In this document: in pieces, positions 38,615-46,440 of the stretch
Numbering within the stretch: position 1 is the first letter of the stretch
Layout of the letters: each line of letters starts with the position of its first letter
DNA from: Rhizobium herbae
GTDB taxonomy: Bacteria > Pseudomonadota > Alphaproteobacteria > Rhizobiales > Rhizobiaceae
Direction: 5' to 3'
Assembly: GCF_019511375.1 (NCBI RefSeq)
Contig: NZ_JAEUAO010000002.1
Location: 868,001-932,000 of the forward strand
Length of the DNA stretch: 64,000 nt
Notes under the pieces: model-generated
Database searches by the model: none
The model's input: only the letters and a program-made list of their open reading frames with translations
Told to the model about the DNA's origin: nothing
Made by a program: the position numbers and the translations under genes

Positions 38615-39214
38615 TCAGAGGCTGGTGATGATTTGGCGGAGCTGTTCGTTGCGGGCGCCGAGCAGCAGCACATTCTTAAAGGCTTCTTTGGGATCGACGG
38701 TGCGAAACAAGAGGCCGTTTTCACGGACCGTGCGGTTGAGCGTCAGCTTGCCTTCTTCGGTATCCGGGGCGGTCGCAACCGCAAAATACATTCGCGCATA
38801 ACCCAGCCTGATCTTCTCGAAGAAATGCTCGTCGTCGCCGATGTCGGAGACGAAGTTGGCGATATAGAACGACCATCGGACATCATCGAACTTGGCGAGC
38901 TTCGTCCGCGCCGTGGTCACGTGGCAATAGCCGAGATGCGGCCGGCCCGAAAGGGTACGGTGGAAAATCAGTTTCGGGAAGCGGATGGAGGCGTGGAAGC
39001 CATTGATCCGTTCATGCGTCTTTGCTCCGGCGGCCTCAAGTTTGCGGCCGGTGCGGGCCGCCACTTCCTGATGCGTCAGATAGCGTTTTTCCTCGGCGCT
39101 CCATTGCTGCCGGTTGATACGCCCGGTGCGCAGGAACTCGCTATGAACCGCAGCCTTCGGCGATGGAGCCGGCTTGTTGACGGCGGCAGCGTCGAAATAT
39201 CTCAGGTTTGCCAT
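38615..39214 (-). CDS. Conserved rhizobial hypothetical protein
   Basis: A 199-residue protein that I cannot name with confidence. It begins MANLRYFDAAAVNKPAPSPK, has a basic middle (HERINGFHASIRFPKLIFHR), GYCHVTTARTKLAKFDDVRW and a C-terminal ENGLLFRTVDPKEAFKNVLL. No signal peptide, TM helix or known catalytic motif. Composition and codon use look like a normal gene of this genome. It converges on the degenerate GGDEF gene with 15 bp between stops. Confidence 0.7.
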   Translation of the reverse strand: MANLRYFDAAAVNKPAPSPKAAVHSEFLRTGRINRQQWSAEEKRYLTHQEVAARTGRKLEAAGAKTHERINGFHASIRFPKLIFHRTLSGRPHLGYCHVTTARTKLAKFDDVRWSFYIANFVSDIGDDEHFFEKIRLGYARMYFAVATAPDTEEGKLTLNRTVRENGLLFRTVDPKEAFKNVLLLGARNEQLRQIITSL

Positions 39215-39581
39215 CGGCCTGCACCAGGATTGCGCCGGCGTGCCAGGATGCGCCGGGTCGGAAACGCCTATGAGGAGAAGCTACATTGCGACGGTTAATG
39301 CAGCCTTTCCAAGCCTTACCCACCTGCCATGGTGCGAAGCTTGCGCGTCGATCGGGTCATCGCGCCGCTTAATGTCGCAAAGAGACAGTCCCTGCACAAA
39401 ATCTGGCGGCGTGTGGCGGAAAAGGCGTCATCTGCCGAAAAAACAGTAAAGACCGTTGTTTCTGCTGATAAAATAGCCGCCCAAGATCGTCTGGAAATCT
39501 AACTGTGCGGTGTCGTCATTCTGGAACCGGATGTCGCTAATCGGCGGCTGTCCGGCCGTGTCGCTTGATTAGATGAAGACA
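39215..39581. other. Upstream region of the cobalamin riboswitch
   Basis: About 370 bp between the hypothetical gene (minus) and the riboswitch (plus), AT-richer near 39420-39480. It must hold the promoter of the riboswitch-gbcAB transcript and that of the hypothetical gene. No convincing small gene was seen and no single promoter stands out. Confidence 0.5.
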
Positions 39582-39755
39582 CTCAAGGTGCCGCCTTTAT
39601 AGGGAGGGCGGAGAATTGGGAAGCCGGTCGAAATCCGGCGCTGCCCCCGCAACGGTGGTGGAGCGAAACCTCGGCAAAAGGCCACTGGAGAGATCCGGGA
39701 AGGCGCCGCGATGGTCCGAAAGGACAGCTCCTGAGCCCGGAAACCAGCCTTGAAG
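39582..39755 (+). promoter_or_regulatory. Cobalamin (B12) riboswitch aptamer
   Basis: All conserved blocks of the adenosylcobalamin aptamer occur in order: AAGGTGCC at the 5' side; GGGAAGCCGGT then AATCCGGCGCTGCCCCCGC; CAACGGT (usually CAACTGT); GGCCACTGG; GGGAAGGC; and GAGCCCGGAAACCAGCCTT closing the core, with CCTT pairing back to the 5' AAGG. The length of about 170 nt is typical. It lies 130 nt upstream of the Rieske oxygenase start on the same strand, and no other gene intervenes. Confidence 0.95.
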
Positions 39756-39787
39756 CGAAATTGATGTCTGGGTTGCGGCGGGCAGCC

Positions 39788-39883
39788 GGAAGGCGAACCA
39801 GTGTATCCACGCGCACTCCCAGCGCGGTGGCGGTTCCTTTCCTGTCCGCTCAATCGAAAAGTGGCGAGCACAAGGAAACGAAC
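39788..39883 (+). promoter_or_regulatory. Riboswitch expression platform with Shine-Dalgarno sequestration
   Basis: Segment GTTCCTTTCCT (39833-39843) can pair with AGGAAACGAAC (39873-39883), giving 10 pairs and one C-C mismatch. This buries the ribosome-binding site directly before the ATG at 39884. The same segment can instead pair with GGAAGGCGAACC (39788-39799). A GC-rich hairpin (39807-39830) is enclosed by the alternative stem. These mutually exclusive structures fit control of translation by the B12 aptamer. Derived by hand pairing, not by folding software. Confidence 0.6.
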
Positions 39884-41128
39884 ATGGATCTCCGCAGCGA
39901 AGTCCTCCGCAAACTCAAGACCCGCCGTGACGGGCACAGCCTGGAGCAGGCCTTCTATACCGATCCCGATCTCTACAAGCTCGACATGGAGCAGATCTGG
40001 TACAAGGACTGGCTGTTCATCGGCCATGACTGCGAGATTCCGAAGGCAGGCAACTATTTCACCGTCCAGGTCGGCGATTATCCGGTCGTCATCGTCCGTG
40101 ATCGCCAGGGCACCGTCCGGGCGCTCCACAATTCCTGCCGCCACCGCGGCTCGCGCGTCTGCGCCGGGCAGAAAGGTTCCTCGGCCAAGTTGGTCTGTCC
40201 CTACCATCAGTGGACCTACGAACTTGATGGCAAGCTGCTCTTCGCCCGCCAGATGGGCGAGGATTTCGACAAGGCGCAGCACAGCCTGAAGCCCATCCAT
40301 TGCGAAACCATCGGCGGCTATATCTTCATCTGCCTCGCCGACGAGCCGATGGATTTCCAGCCGATGCGCGACATGGTGTCGTCCTATGTCACACCGCACA
40401 ATCTGCAAGACACGAAGGTCGCCTACGAGAGCACGATCATCGAGAAGGGCAACTGGAAGCTCGTCTGGGAAAACAACCGCGAGTGCTACCACTGCGCCGC
40501 CAACCATCCCGAACTCTGCCGCACCTATCCGGAAGCGCCGACCGCGACCGGCGTGCAGGGCGCCAAGGACGATCCGATCATCGCGGCCCACTGGGCGAAA
40601 TGCGAAGCCGAAGGCTTGCCGAGCGAGTTCAGGATGTCGCCGACCGGCCAGTTCCGCATCGCCCGCATGCCGCTGATCCAGGATGCCGAGAGCTACACCA
40701 TGTCGGGCAAGCGTGCCGTCAAGCGTCAGCTGTCTGACGATGTCAGCCAGAGCCACATCGGCACGCTGCTGATGTTCCATTACCCGAGCACCTGGAACCA
40801 CATCCTGGGTGACCACGCCATCACCTTCCGCGTTCTGCCGCTCGGGCCTGAGCTGACGCAGGTGACGACGAAATGGCTGGTGCATAAGGATGCCGTCGAA
40901 GGTGTCGACTATACCCTCGAAGAACTGACGCATGTCTGGACCGAGACCAACGACCAGGATCGCCAGATCGTCGAGGAAAACGCCTTCGGCATCCGCTCGC
41001 CAGCCTATCAGCCCGGCCCCTATTCGCCGGAGCATGAAGGTGGCGTGATGCAATTCGTCGAATGGTACGTCAACTTCATGCAGGATCGCCTGCATGGAGC
41101 CTCCACCCCTCTGGTCCGGGTCGCCTGA
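39884..41128 (+). CDS. gbcA: Rieske non-heme iron N-demethylase, GbcA/Stc2 family
   Basis: A 414-residue terminal oxygenase of the quaternary-ammonium Rieske group (glycine betaine GbcA, stachydrine Stc2, carnitine CntA). The Rieske cluster ligands are C85-R-H87 and C105-PY-H108. The mononuclear iron site is NNRECYHCAANHPEL (His203 and His208), with a later Asp/Glu in ETNDQDRQIVEEN. It removes an N-methyl group as formaldehyde using O2. The N-terminal part resembles Stc2 as much as GbcA, so glycine betaine versus proline betaine is open. The ATG at 39884 follows AAGGAAACGAAC. It forms an operon with the reductase one base downstream. Confidence 0.85.
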   Translation: MDLRSEVLRKLKTRRDGHSLEQAFYTDPDLYKLDMEQIWYKDWLFIGHDCEIPKAGNYFTVQVGDYPVVIVRDRQGTVRALHNSCRHRGSRVCAGQKGSSAKLVCPYHQWTYELDGKLLFARQMGEDFDKAQHSLKPIHCETIGGYIFICLADEPMDFQPMRDMVSSYVTPHNLQDTKVAYESTIIEKGNWKLVWENNRECYHCAANHPELCRTYPEAPTATGVQGAKDDPIIAAHWAKCEAEGLPSEFRMSPTGQFRIARMPLIQDAESYTMSGKRAVKRQLSDDVSQSHIGTLLMFHYPSTWNHILGDHAITFRVLPLGPELTQVTTKWLVHKDAVEGVDYTLEELTHVWTETNDQDRQIVEENAFGIRSPAYQPGPYSPEHEGGVMQFVEWYVNFMQDRLHGASTPLVRVA

Positions 41129-41129
41129 C

Positions 41130-42218
41130 ATGACGATTGCCTCATCCTTCCGGCACTTCGACGAATTGCAGCCGTTCAACGACCGGCAGCATCTTCTGGA
41201 ATGCATCTCAGTCACGACGGAAGCCCCGGATGTGATGACCTTCGCCTTCAAGGCCGACAGGGACAGCTGGTTCCGCTACCTGCCGGGCCAGTTCGTCACG
41301 CTCGAGCTGCCGGTCAAGACGGACGATCCGGTGATGCGCACCTATACGCTGTCCTCGACGCCCTCGCGGCCCTTCTCGGTGGCCGTGACCGTCAAGGCGC
41401 AGGCATCGAGCATCGGCACGCGCTGGATGTTCGAGAACCTGAAGCCCGGCATGAAGCTGAAGGCGTTCGGCCCGCTTGGCGATTTCTCCTTCGTTCGCCA
41501 CCCGGGCGCAAAATACCTGTTCATCTCCGCTGGTTCCGGCATCACGCCGATGATGTCGATGACCCGCTGGATGGCCGATTGCGCGCCGCAGACGGATGTC
41601 ACCTTCCTCTCCTGCGCCCGCCAGCCGGACGACCTGCTGTTCCGCGACGAACTCGAGAACATCTCGCGCAACATGCCGAACCTCAATCTCGGCTTCATCG
41701 TCGAAACCCACGCGCCGCGCCATGGCTGGCACGGCCTGCGCGGCCGTATCGAGACCTCGAAACTCGCTCTGCTGGCGCCGGATTTCCGTGAGCGGACCGT
41801 CTTCTGTTGCGGGCCGGAGCCGTTCATGCGCGGCGTCAAGTCGATGCTCGAAAGCGTCGGCTTCGACATGAACCGCTATCATGAGGAAAGCTTCCAGCCG
41901 GCGGCGCCGCCTGCTGCGGAGGCATTGCCGATCGGTGCCGGGGTCGATGGTGACGCGGTCTCGACCATCACCTTCACCATGGCTGGCAAGGAAGCCAGAT
42001 GCCTGCCGGGACAGACCATCCTGCAGACCGCGCGCGCTGCCGGCGTACGCATCGGCGCTGCCTGCGAAGGCGGCCTTTGTGGTACCTGCCGCGTCATGAA
42101 GGTCTCAGGCGAGGTGGATATGCAGCACAATGGCGGCATCCTCGACGACGAAATCGATGAGGGCTACATTCTCGCCTGTTGTTCTCGTCCGCTTGGGGAT
42201 GTGCAGATCGAGGCGTGA
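41130..42218 (+). CDS. gbcB: Ferredoxin-NAD(P)H reductase partner, GbcB type
   Basis: A 362-residue electron-transfer partner of the Rieske oxygenase. Order of domains: FAD-binding (RTYTLSSTPSRPFSV), NAD(P)-binding (FISAGSGITPMMSMTRWM and VFCCGPEPFM), and a C-terminal plant-type [2Fe-2S] ferredoxin with CEGGLCGTCRVMKVSGEV and a last Cys in ILACCSRP. It starts one base after the oxygenase stop codon, so it is co-translated and also under the B12 riboswitch. Confidence 0.88.
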   Translation: MTIASSFRHFDELQPFNDRQHLLECISVTTEAPDVMTFAFKADRDSWFRYLPGQFVTLELPVKTDDPVMRTYTLSSTPSRPFSVAVTVKAQASSIGTRWMFENLKPGMKLKAFGPLGDFSFVRHPGAKYLFISAGSGITPMMSMTRWMADCAPQTDVTFLSCARQPDDLLFRDELENISRNMPNLNLGFIVETHAPRHGWHGLRGRIETSKLALLAPDFRERTVFCCGPEPFMRGVKSMLESVGFDMNRYHEESFQPAAPPAAEALPIGAGVDGDAVSTITFTMAGKEARCLPGQTILQTARAAGVRIGAACEGGLCGTCRVMKVSGEVDMQHNGGILDDEIDEGYILACCSRPLGDVQIEA

Positions 42219-42231
42219 GCGCCCAGGCTCT

Positions 42232-42265
42232 GCCGCCCTTCACTTGCCAGCAGGTGAGGGGCGGC
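42232..42265. terminator. Hairpin between gbcB and the convergent lipoprotein gene
   Basis: Stem GCCGCCC / GGGCGGC extended by partial pairs across TTCACTTGC...CAGGTGA, located 13 bp behind the gbcB stop. It is a plausible operon end but the U tract is poor (CTTCATCC). Confidence 0.5.
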
Positions 42266-42293
42266 CTTCATCCGGAGGCAGCCGGGGCTGGCG

Positions 42294-42458
42294 CTAGTAG
42301 GACATGCGCACGCCGCCGGGGTTGGAAGCGCTGAAATCGGGCTGAGGATAGGCGCCCTGCCATTGGCTGTAGGTCGTATTGCCCGCGCCGGTACTTGCAC
42401 ATCCCGAAAGGGCCAGTAGTGCGACCGCGGCGACCGCTATCAGAGACTTAGCACGCAT
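42294..42458 (-). CDS. 54-aa lipoprotein
   Basis: A short gene reading MRAKSLIAVAAVALLALSGC, a signal peptide with a clean lipobox (LSGC, Cys20), then a 34-residue mature part rich in Gly, Ser, Tyr and Pro (GNTTYSQWQGAYPQPDFSAS). A GGAGAAAATA ribosome-binding site precedes the ATG. Such very small lipoproteins are common in Rhizobiaceae; no function is known. It is convergent to gbcB. Confidence 0.8.
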   Translation of the reverse strand: MRAKSLIAVAAVALLALSGCASTGAGNTTYSQWQGAYPQPDFSASNPGGVRMSY

Positions 42459-42943
42459 TATTTTCTCCAATCTGCCAGCTTGCCCGCGCTCCCGAGGGTA
42501 TGGCGCGATTCTCTCTCAAATCATCGTCAATAGCAAGTCGGATCGCCTTGCGGTTGAAGGCTCATATACCCGGCGATTCGATTTGCATCATTGACAATAT
42601 TCAAGAATTCCGGGCCCTTTCAGGCAAGCCAGTCGGCATTGCGATTGTCTGGCGAGCAATCTTTCCCCTCTCTTCTCCGGACGGTGCGGTAACGCACGGA
42701 CGACCCTTTGTCGGAAAACGTTACTTGTTGGATGCGGCTAATTTAGTACAATCAAATACGCAAGAGATTAGCATCTTGCGCCGATTTTAGAACGTATGCC
42801 TTTGGCCCCTTCCGACCTTGGAGGGGGCCTTTGATCGTAGCGCGGCGACAGTGGCCGAAGCGCCTCTTGAACGCGCGAATTCGCGGCCAATATTATCCTC
42901 CGATACCCGCGAAGAGGTAGTCAGAAAAAGGAGGAAAAAAGAG
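42459..42943. other. Long leader region holding a promoter-terminator unit
   Basis: 485 bp upstream of the DUF982 gene. A sigma70-like promoter can be drawn as TTGTTG (42726-42731), 16 nt, TACAAT (42748-42753). About 50 nt later lies a perfect 10-bp hairpin followed by TTT (42804-42832). This would produce a short RNA of about 70-80 nt, or act as an attenuator in the DUF982 leader. No convincing protein-coding frame was found in the region. Confidence 0.45.
42804..42832 (+). terminator. Intrinsic terminator-like hairpin in the DUF982 leader
   Basis: Perfect 10-bp stem GGCCCCTTCC / GGAGGGGGCC (one G-U pair) with the 6-nt loop GACCTT, followed by TTT. It lies 112 bp upstream of the DUF982 start and has no protein gene directly upstream on the plus strand. 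Confidence 0.65.
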
Positions 42944-43249
42944 ATGACTATTCGCGATGTTCCGTGGACCCATCCCCTGAAAGTGACGCTGCGCTCCGGT
43001 CTGGAACGCACCTTCGGCAGCGTCTACGAAGCCCTTGATTTCCTGGAGCACGAGTGGCCGCTGAAGCGAGGCGCGCGCTATGAGCGTGCCGTCTCCTCCT
43101 GCCGGCGGGCCCTGAACCGGATGACGCCGGCGGCGGTGGCGCGCGAGGCCTTCATCGCCGCCTGCCTCGAGGCCGGTCTGCCGGCGGTCATGGCAGCACC
43201 GCTACCCCATGGCCGTCCAGTTCAGCGCAGCGCCTCGGCTGTCGTGTAG
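42944..43249 (+). CDS. DUF982 protein
   Basis: A 101-residue member of DUF982, a family multiplied in rhizobial genomes. The pattern is VPWTHPLKVTLRSGLERTFG, YEALDFLEHEWPLKRGARYE, ACRRAL-like SSCRRALNRM and VAREAFIAACLEAGL. An excellent ribosome-binding site (AAGGAGGAAAAAAGAG) precedes the ATG at 42944. Its function is unknown. Confidence 0.88.
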   Translation: MTIRDVPWTHPLKVTLRSGLERTFGSVYEALDFLEHEWPLKRGARYERAVSSCRRALNRMTPAAVAREAFIAACLEAGLPAVMAAPLPHGRPVQRSASAVV

Positions 43250-43259
43250 CGTCACATGT

Positions 43260-43287
43260 CCGGGCGGTGGAAACGGCCGCCGCCCGG
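43260..43287 (+). terminator. Hairpin behind DUF982
   Basis: Eight-bp stem CCGGGCGG / CCGCCCGG, 11 bp after the DUF982 stop. Only a weak pyrimidine tract (CTCTTCG) follows, so termination is likely but not certain. Confidence 0.45.
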
Positions 43288-43447
43288 CTCTTCGATTCGC
43301 GAGCCGTGCCGGTTGCGGCAAAATCGGTCACTATGTCCTTGCCGTCGCCGGTGTTGATTTATGCGGCCAAAGGGTAACGAGGTTCACGCGTGAAAACACG
43401 ACGACGGCAAATGCATTGCTACCAAGCGTTGTCGCTCGGCACTGTTG

Positions 43448-44428
43448 TTACCTCAAAGCCAGTGCGCTGGAAACCCTGCCGATTGATCCCGTTACCGTGA
43501 GGTCGACGCCGATACTCGCGCCGACGGAGACGCTTGCCTTGCCGGTGGCGATCAGCAGTGGCTTGTCGAGCGGCTTTGCCGGCAGCAGATCGCCTTTCGC
43601 CCAAACGGCCCTGAGGGCCTTTGCGTTCATCGCGGCCACATTGACGTCGATGTCGGGCAGCGTTCCTGCGACGCGGTAGGGGCAGCGGCGCCTTCCGCAA
43701 TTCGTCGCCGAGGAGAACTGCCACAGCGCATAGCTGTCCCAGTTTCCCATCGGAAAGACGTTGCGAATGCCAGGCTTGTAGCGGGCATACCAGAGCGGCA
43801 GGCGAGACAGGATCGGGAAGCGATCCCGGTTGGTGGCGATGTATTTGGCCGTCACGTGATTGGTATAGAGCATCGGGTAGCGACCCGTGCGGGTCTTGAT
43901 GTGGCCGGCAAAAACAGCGGCATCCTCCAGGGACATGTATTTTTCCGGATCGAGGCCTTCGATGTCGAGCACCATCAGTTCGTCGTCGCGGGGCTCCGCA
44001 TAGTCCAGGAAATGATTGGCCTGGTCGACCGGATTGCCGGGACGGGCGAGGTGGTAGGCGCCCCAGAGCAGGCCATTCGCGCGGGCAATGAGGCGCCGTG
44101 TCTGGTAGAGCTCGCGGCTGACCGCGTATTTCCGCCACATCGTCTTGCAGTGGGCAACCGTATCGCCGCCATGATCTCCCGTGCAGGCGAAACTTTCCGG
44201 CAGCCCGTCCGACGCCTTGGAGATGAAGCCGGCGATCCGCTTGTCCTTCAGCATCTCCTCCCAGTCTATGATGTTCATCTCGTAGGCGTCGATGACGAGG
44301 GCATTGTCCTTGGATTTCCAGGGCGTGATGTCGCGTGCGTTAACGCCGCCCGGCCACAGCGCGACGCCGAGGATAGCGGCGAGGCGGAAAAACATGCCCA
44401 AGCTGATAGACCGGCGCTTTTCCATCAC
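43448..44428 (-). CDS. GH25 lysozyme-like muramidase
   Basis: A 326-residue exported protein with a signal peptide (FFRLAAILGVALWPGGVNAR) and a GH25 (Chalaropsis-type) domain. Strand-end motifs are ALVIDAYEMNIIDW, GFISKASDG, LLWGAYHLARPGNPVDQANH, DDELMVLDIEGLDPE with the acidic catalytic pair, YPMLYTNHVTAKY and LPLWYARYKPG. It should cleave the MurNAc-GlcNAc bond of peptidoglycan in the periplasm or outside. The C-terminal 60 residues are of unclear role. Confidence 0.88.
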   Translation of the reverse strand: MMEKRRSISLGMFFRLAAILGVALWPGGVNARDITPWKSKDNALVIDAYEMNIIDWEEMLKDKRIAGFISKASDGLPESFACTGDHGGDTVAHCKTMWRKYAVSRELYQTRRLIARANGLLWGAYHLARPGNPVDQANHFLDYAEPRDDELMVLDIEGLDPEKYMSLEDAAVFAGHIKTRTGRYPMLYTNHVTAKYIATNRDRFPILSRLPLWYARYKPGIRNVFPMGNWDSYALWQFSSATNCGRRRCPYRVAGTLPDIDVNVAAMNAKALRAVWAKGDLLPAKPLDKPLLIATGKASVSVGASIGVDLTVTGSIGRVSSALALR

Positions 44429-44630
44429 AAGAGGGTGCTGAAACAGGGTTAACCGAGAGTTAACAGCTTGAGCCTTGCAGGCGATTTTCGCCTCGGTTCC
44501 CTTCGGTTACGCCCTTCGCAGTTCGCCGGCGCGGCCACAATCCCTGGGGTGGGGCCGAGATGAGTGAAGGCACCGGCCCTAAACACGTTCGTCGCGAATG
44601 CTGCAGACGTGCCTATCTCCGGTGGTTGAC

Positions 44631-44655
44631 GGAACAAAAGGAACCGCGAACCGTT
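44631..44655 (+). promoter_or_regulatory. EcfG/RpoE2-type general stress promoter
   Basis: GGAAC (44631-44635), 16 nt, CGTT (44652-44655) is an exact match to the consensus for the alphaproteobacterial general stress sigma factor EcfG (RpoE2). It predicts a start about 40 nt before the BA14K-like gene, in the correct orientation. Confidence 0.65.
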
Positions 44656-44701
44656 CTCAGGCCAAGACGATCTTGTGGATGATAATAGAACGGAGAAACC
44701 C

Positions 44702-45181
44702 ATGAGTGTTTGGAGTTTAAAAATGGCGTCTCTGGGCCTCTCGGCAGTGATGCTGGCAACGTCTTTCACGCCATCACTGGCTTTCCCCCAGATTCCCACA
44801 CCGGTAAAGGTGGAGCAAGCAGGCGACGTCGAGACGGTCCAGTATTATCGACGGCGCGACTACGACGAGCGCTGGCGGGATCGTGACGGATATCGCCGCG
44901 AGTATCGCCGGGATTATCGCCGTGACGATTACTCCTATTACCGCGGTCATCGTGGCTATCGCTACTACCGCCCGGGCTATCGCGAATATAACGGGTACTG
45001 GTTCCCGCTCGCGGCATTTGCCACCGGCGCGCTCATCGGCGGAGCCATCGCACGGCCGCCCGTGGGCTATGGCGGCAGCCATGTCGAATGGTGCGCAAAC
45101 CGCTATCGCAGCTACCGCGCCTACGACAACACCTACCAGCCGTATAGCGGTCCTCGCCGGCAGTGCGTGTCGCCGTATTGA
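44702..45181 (+). CDS. BA14K-like secreted protein
   Basis: A 159-residue protein with a signal peptide (SLGLSAVMLATSFTPSLAFP), an Arg/Tyr/Asp-rich low-complexity middle (YYRRRDYDERWRDRDGYRRE and similar), a short hydrophobic stretch (FPLAAFATGALIGGAIA) and the BA14K signature at the C-terminus (HVEWCANRYRSYRAYDNTY, then PRRQC). BA14K of Brucella is an immunoreactive cell-surface protein. ACGGAG lies upstream of the ATG. A general-stress promoter and a clean terminator flank it, so it is a single-gene unit. Confidence 0.88.
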   Translation: MSVWSLKMASLGLSAVMLATSFTPSLAFPQIPTPVKVEQAGDVETVQYYRRRDYDERWRDRDGYRREYRRDYRRDDYSYYRGHRGYRYYRPGYREYNGYWFPLAAFATGALIGGAIARPPVGYGGSHVEWCANRYRSYRAYDNTYQPYSGPRRQCVSPY

Positions 45182-45207
45182 TGGTTTGCTTTACGCGCAC
45201 CCAAATG

Positions 45208-45234
45208 GCCGGAGATGTTGTCTCCGGCTTTTTT
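45208..45234 (+). terminator. Intrinsic terminator of the BA14K-like gene
   Basis: Perfect 8-bp stem GCCGGAGA / TCTCCGGC with a 5-nt loop, directly followed by six T. It is the clearest rho-independent terminator in the window. Confidence 0.9.
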
Positions 45235-45241
45235 GTGCCTT

Positions 45242-46234
45242 TCAAAGTATTCCGATCCGCCTGAGAATCGTCCAGGCAAGGCCCATCGAGAAGAGGATGA
45301 ACAATCCGGCGAGAAGCGTGCCGTGCCCGCCATCGGCAAAGGGCAGGCCGCTGGTGTTCATCCCGAAGAAACCGGTGACCAGCGTCGGCGGCAGCAGGAA
45401 CGCCGTCATCAGCGACAGGATATAGAGATGGCGGTTGGTTTCCGAGGACAGCTTGCTGTCGATTTCCTCATGCAGCAGACGGGCGCGTTCCTGCAGGGCA
45501 AAGACATCGCGATCGACCGATTCCAATCGATCTGAAAGGCGCTCCGCCACGTCGATGAAGCCCGGCGGCACTTCATCCTCCTCCGAGGTTCCCGCGCGCC
45601 GCAACAAGGCCAACAGCGTGCGCAGATGCCGGTGCAGGCGCACGGCCGTTCGCCGCAGCGGAGCGAGGCGCGGCTGATGGTTGTGGCCTGCCTCGCCATA
45701 GACATCGTCCTCGATGACATTGAGGTCTTCGGTCAACTCCAGCACGAGGCTGATAAGCGTGCGCTGGAACTCGACCACCATCATTTCGAACAGGTCGATG
45801 GGTCGGGCGCAGCGAGCGTTCTTCTCGACAGCGACCTTGACCCGGTCGATGCTGCGCAGCGGATGCAGGCGCGTGGTGATGATGATCTTGTCGGTTACGG
45901 CGAAATGCAGCCATCCGATGGTCTTCGTCTCGGCGTCGAAGGTGCGCTCGAAATCGACCAGCGTGCCATAGATCATGTCGTCTGCGACCGTGACGGCCGC
46001 CTGCGTGTCATGGCTGGTCAGCGTCGAAAGCGCGCTCGGCGGCAGGCTGGTAATGCGTTCGATCAGGGCAGGGGTACGGGCGTCGCTGAGCGCCAGATGC
46101 AGCCACACCCATCCGTCGCCTTCCATCAGAGCGTCGATGGAGGAATCCGTGGCAATTCGCAGGCAGCGGCTTTCGCCTGGCAAAAAGCGGTAGGCCCAGA
46201 CGAGGCCTGGGATTTCCGAGGAGATGAGATTCAT
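45242..46234 (-). CDS. CorA/ZntB-family metal transporter
   Basis: A 330-residue member of the CorA superfamily. A long cytoplasmic domain (GDGWVWLHLALSDAR, ERARLLHEEIDSKLSSETNR) is followed by two C-terminal TM helices joined by the GMN loop (TGFFGMNTSGLPF). The motif LYILSLMTAFLLPPTLVTG is typical. The sequence following GMN (TSGLP) is of ZntB type, suggesting zinc rather than magnesium, but this is inference. Confidence 0.88.
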   Translation of the reverse strand: MNLISSEIPGLVWAYRFLPGESRCLRIATDSSIDALMEGDGWVWLHLALSDARTPALIERITSLPPSALSTLTSHDTQAAVTVADDMIYGTLVDFERTFDAETKTIGWLHFAVTDKIIITTRLHPLRSIDRVKVAVEKNARCARPIDLFEMMVVEFQRTLISLVLELTEDLNVIEDDVYGEAGHNHQPRLAPLRRTAVRLHRHLRTLLALLRRAGTSEEDEVPPGFIDVAERLSDRLESVDRDVFALQERARLLHEEIDSKLSSETNRHLYILSLMTAFLLPPTLVTGFFGMNTSGLPFADGGHGTLLAGLFILFSMGLAWTILRRIGIL

Positions 46235-46340
46235 TCAGGCGTGATCCCGGGAGGAGGCCAGACTTCGCTTTAGTCGCGTTTCATGACAGTTTTGTTACAG
46301 GCATCCATCATCGGCATGCATGGCACTGTACGATCAATTG

Positions 46341-46356
46341 TTGACGTTTACGTAAA
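46341..46356. promoter_or_regulatory. Palindromic operator before the acyl-CoA dehydrogenase (LiuR-like)
   Basis: TTGACGT-TT-ACGTAAA is a 16-bp inverted repeat with one mismatch, 85 bp upstream of the acyl-CoA dehydrogenase start. It resembles, from memory, the operators of MerR-type LiuR regulators that control branched-chain acyl-CoA degradation in Proteobacteria. TTGACG could also serve as a -35 element. Confidence 0.45.
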
Positions 46357-46440
46357 AATCAATAATTTCTCGATCCGACGAACATGCCCTTGCTGGACTG
46401 CTGGACGGCAATGTTGTCATGTGACTGCGGAGGAGACGAT

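Noticed and set aside
42232-42265. Second cobalamin- or other riboswitch-like structure near gbcB end
   Set aside because: Only a simple hairpin; none of the conserved riboswitch blocks are present.
42500-42790. 96-codon plus-strand frame in the DUF982 leader
   Set aside because: Composition is unlike a protein of this genome, no ribosome-binding site, and it covers the putative promoter.
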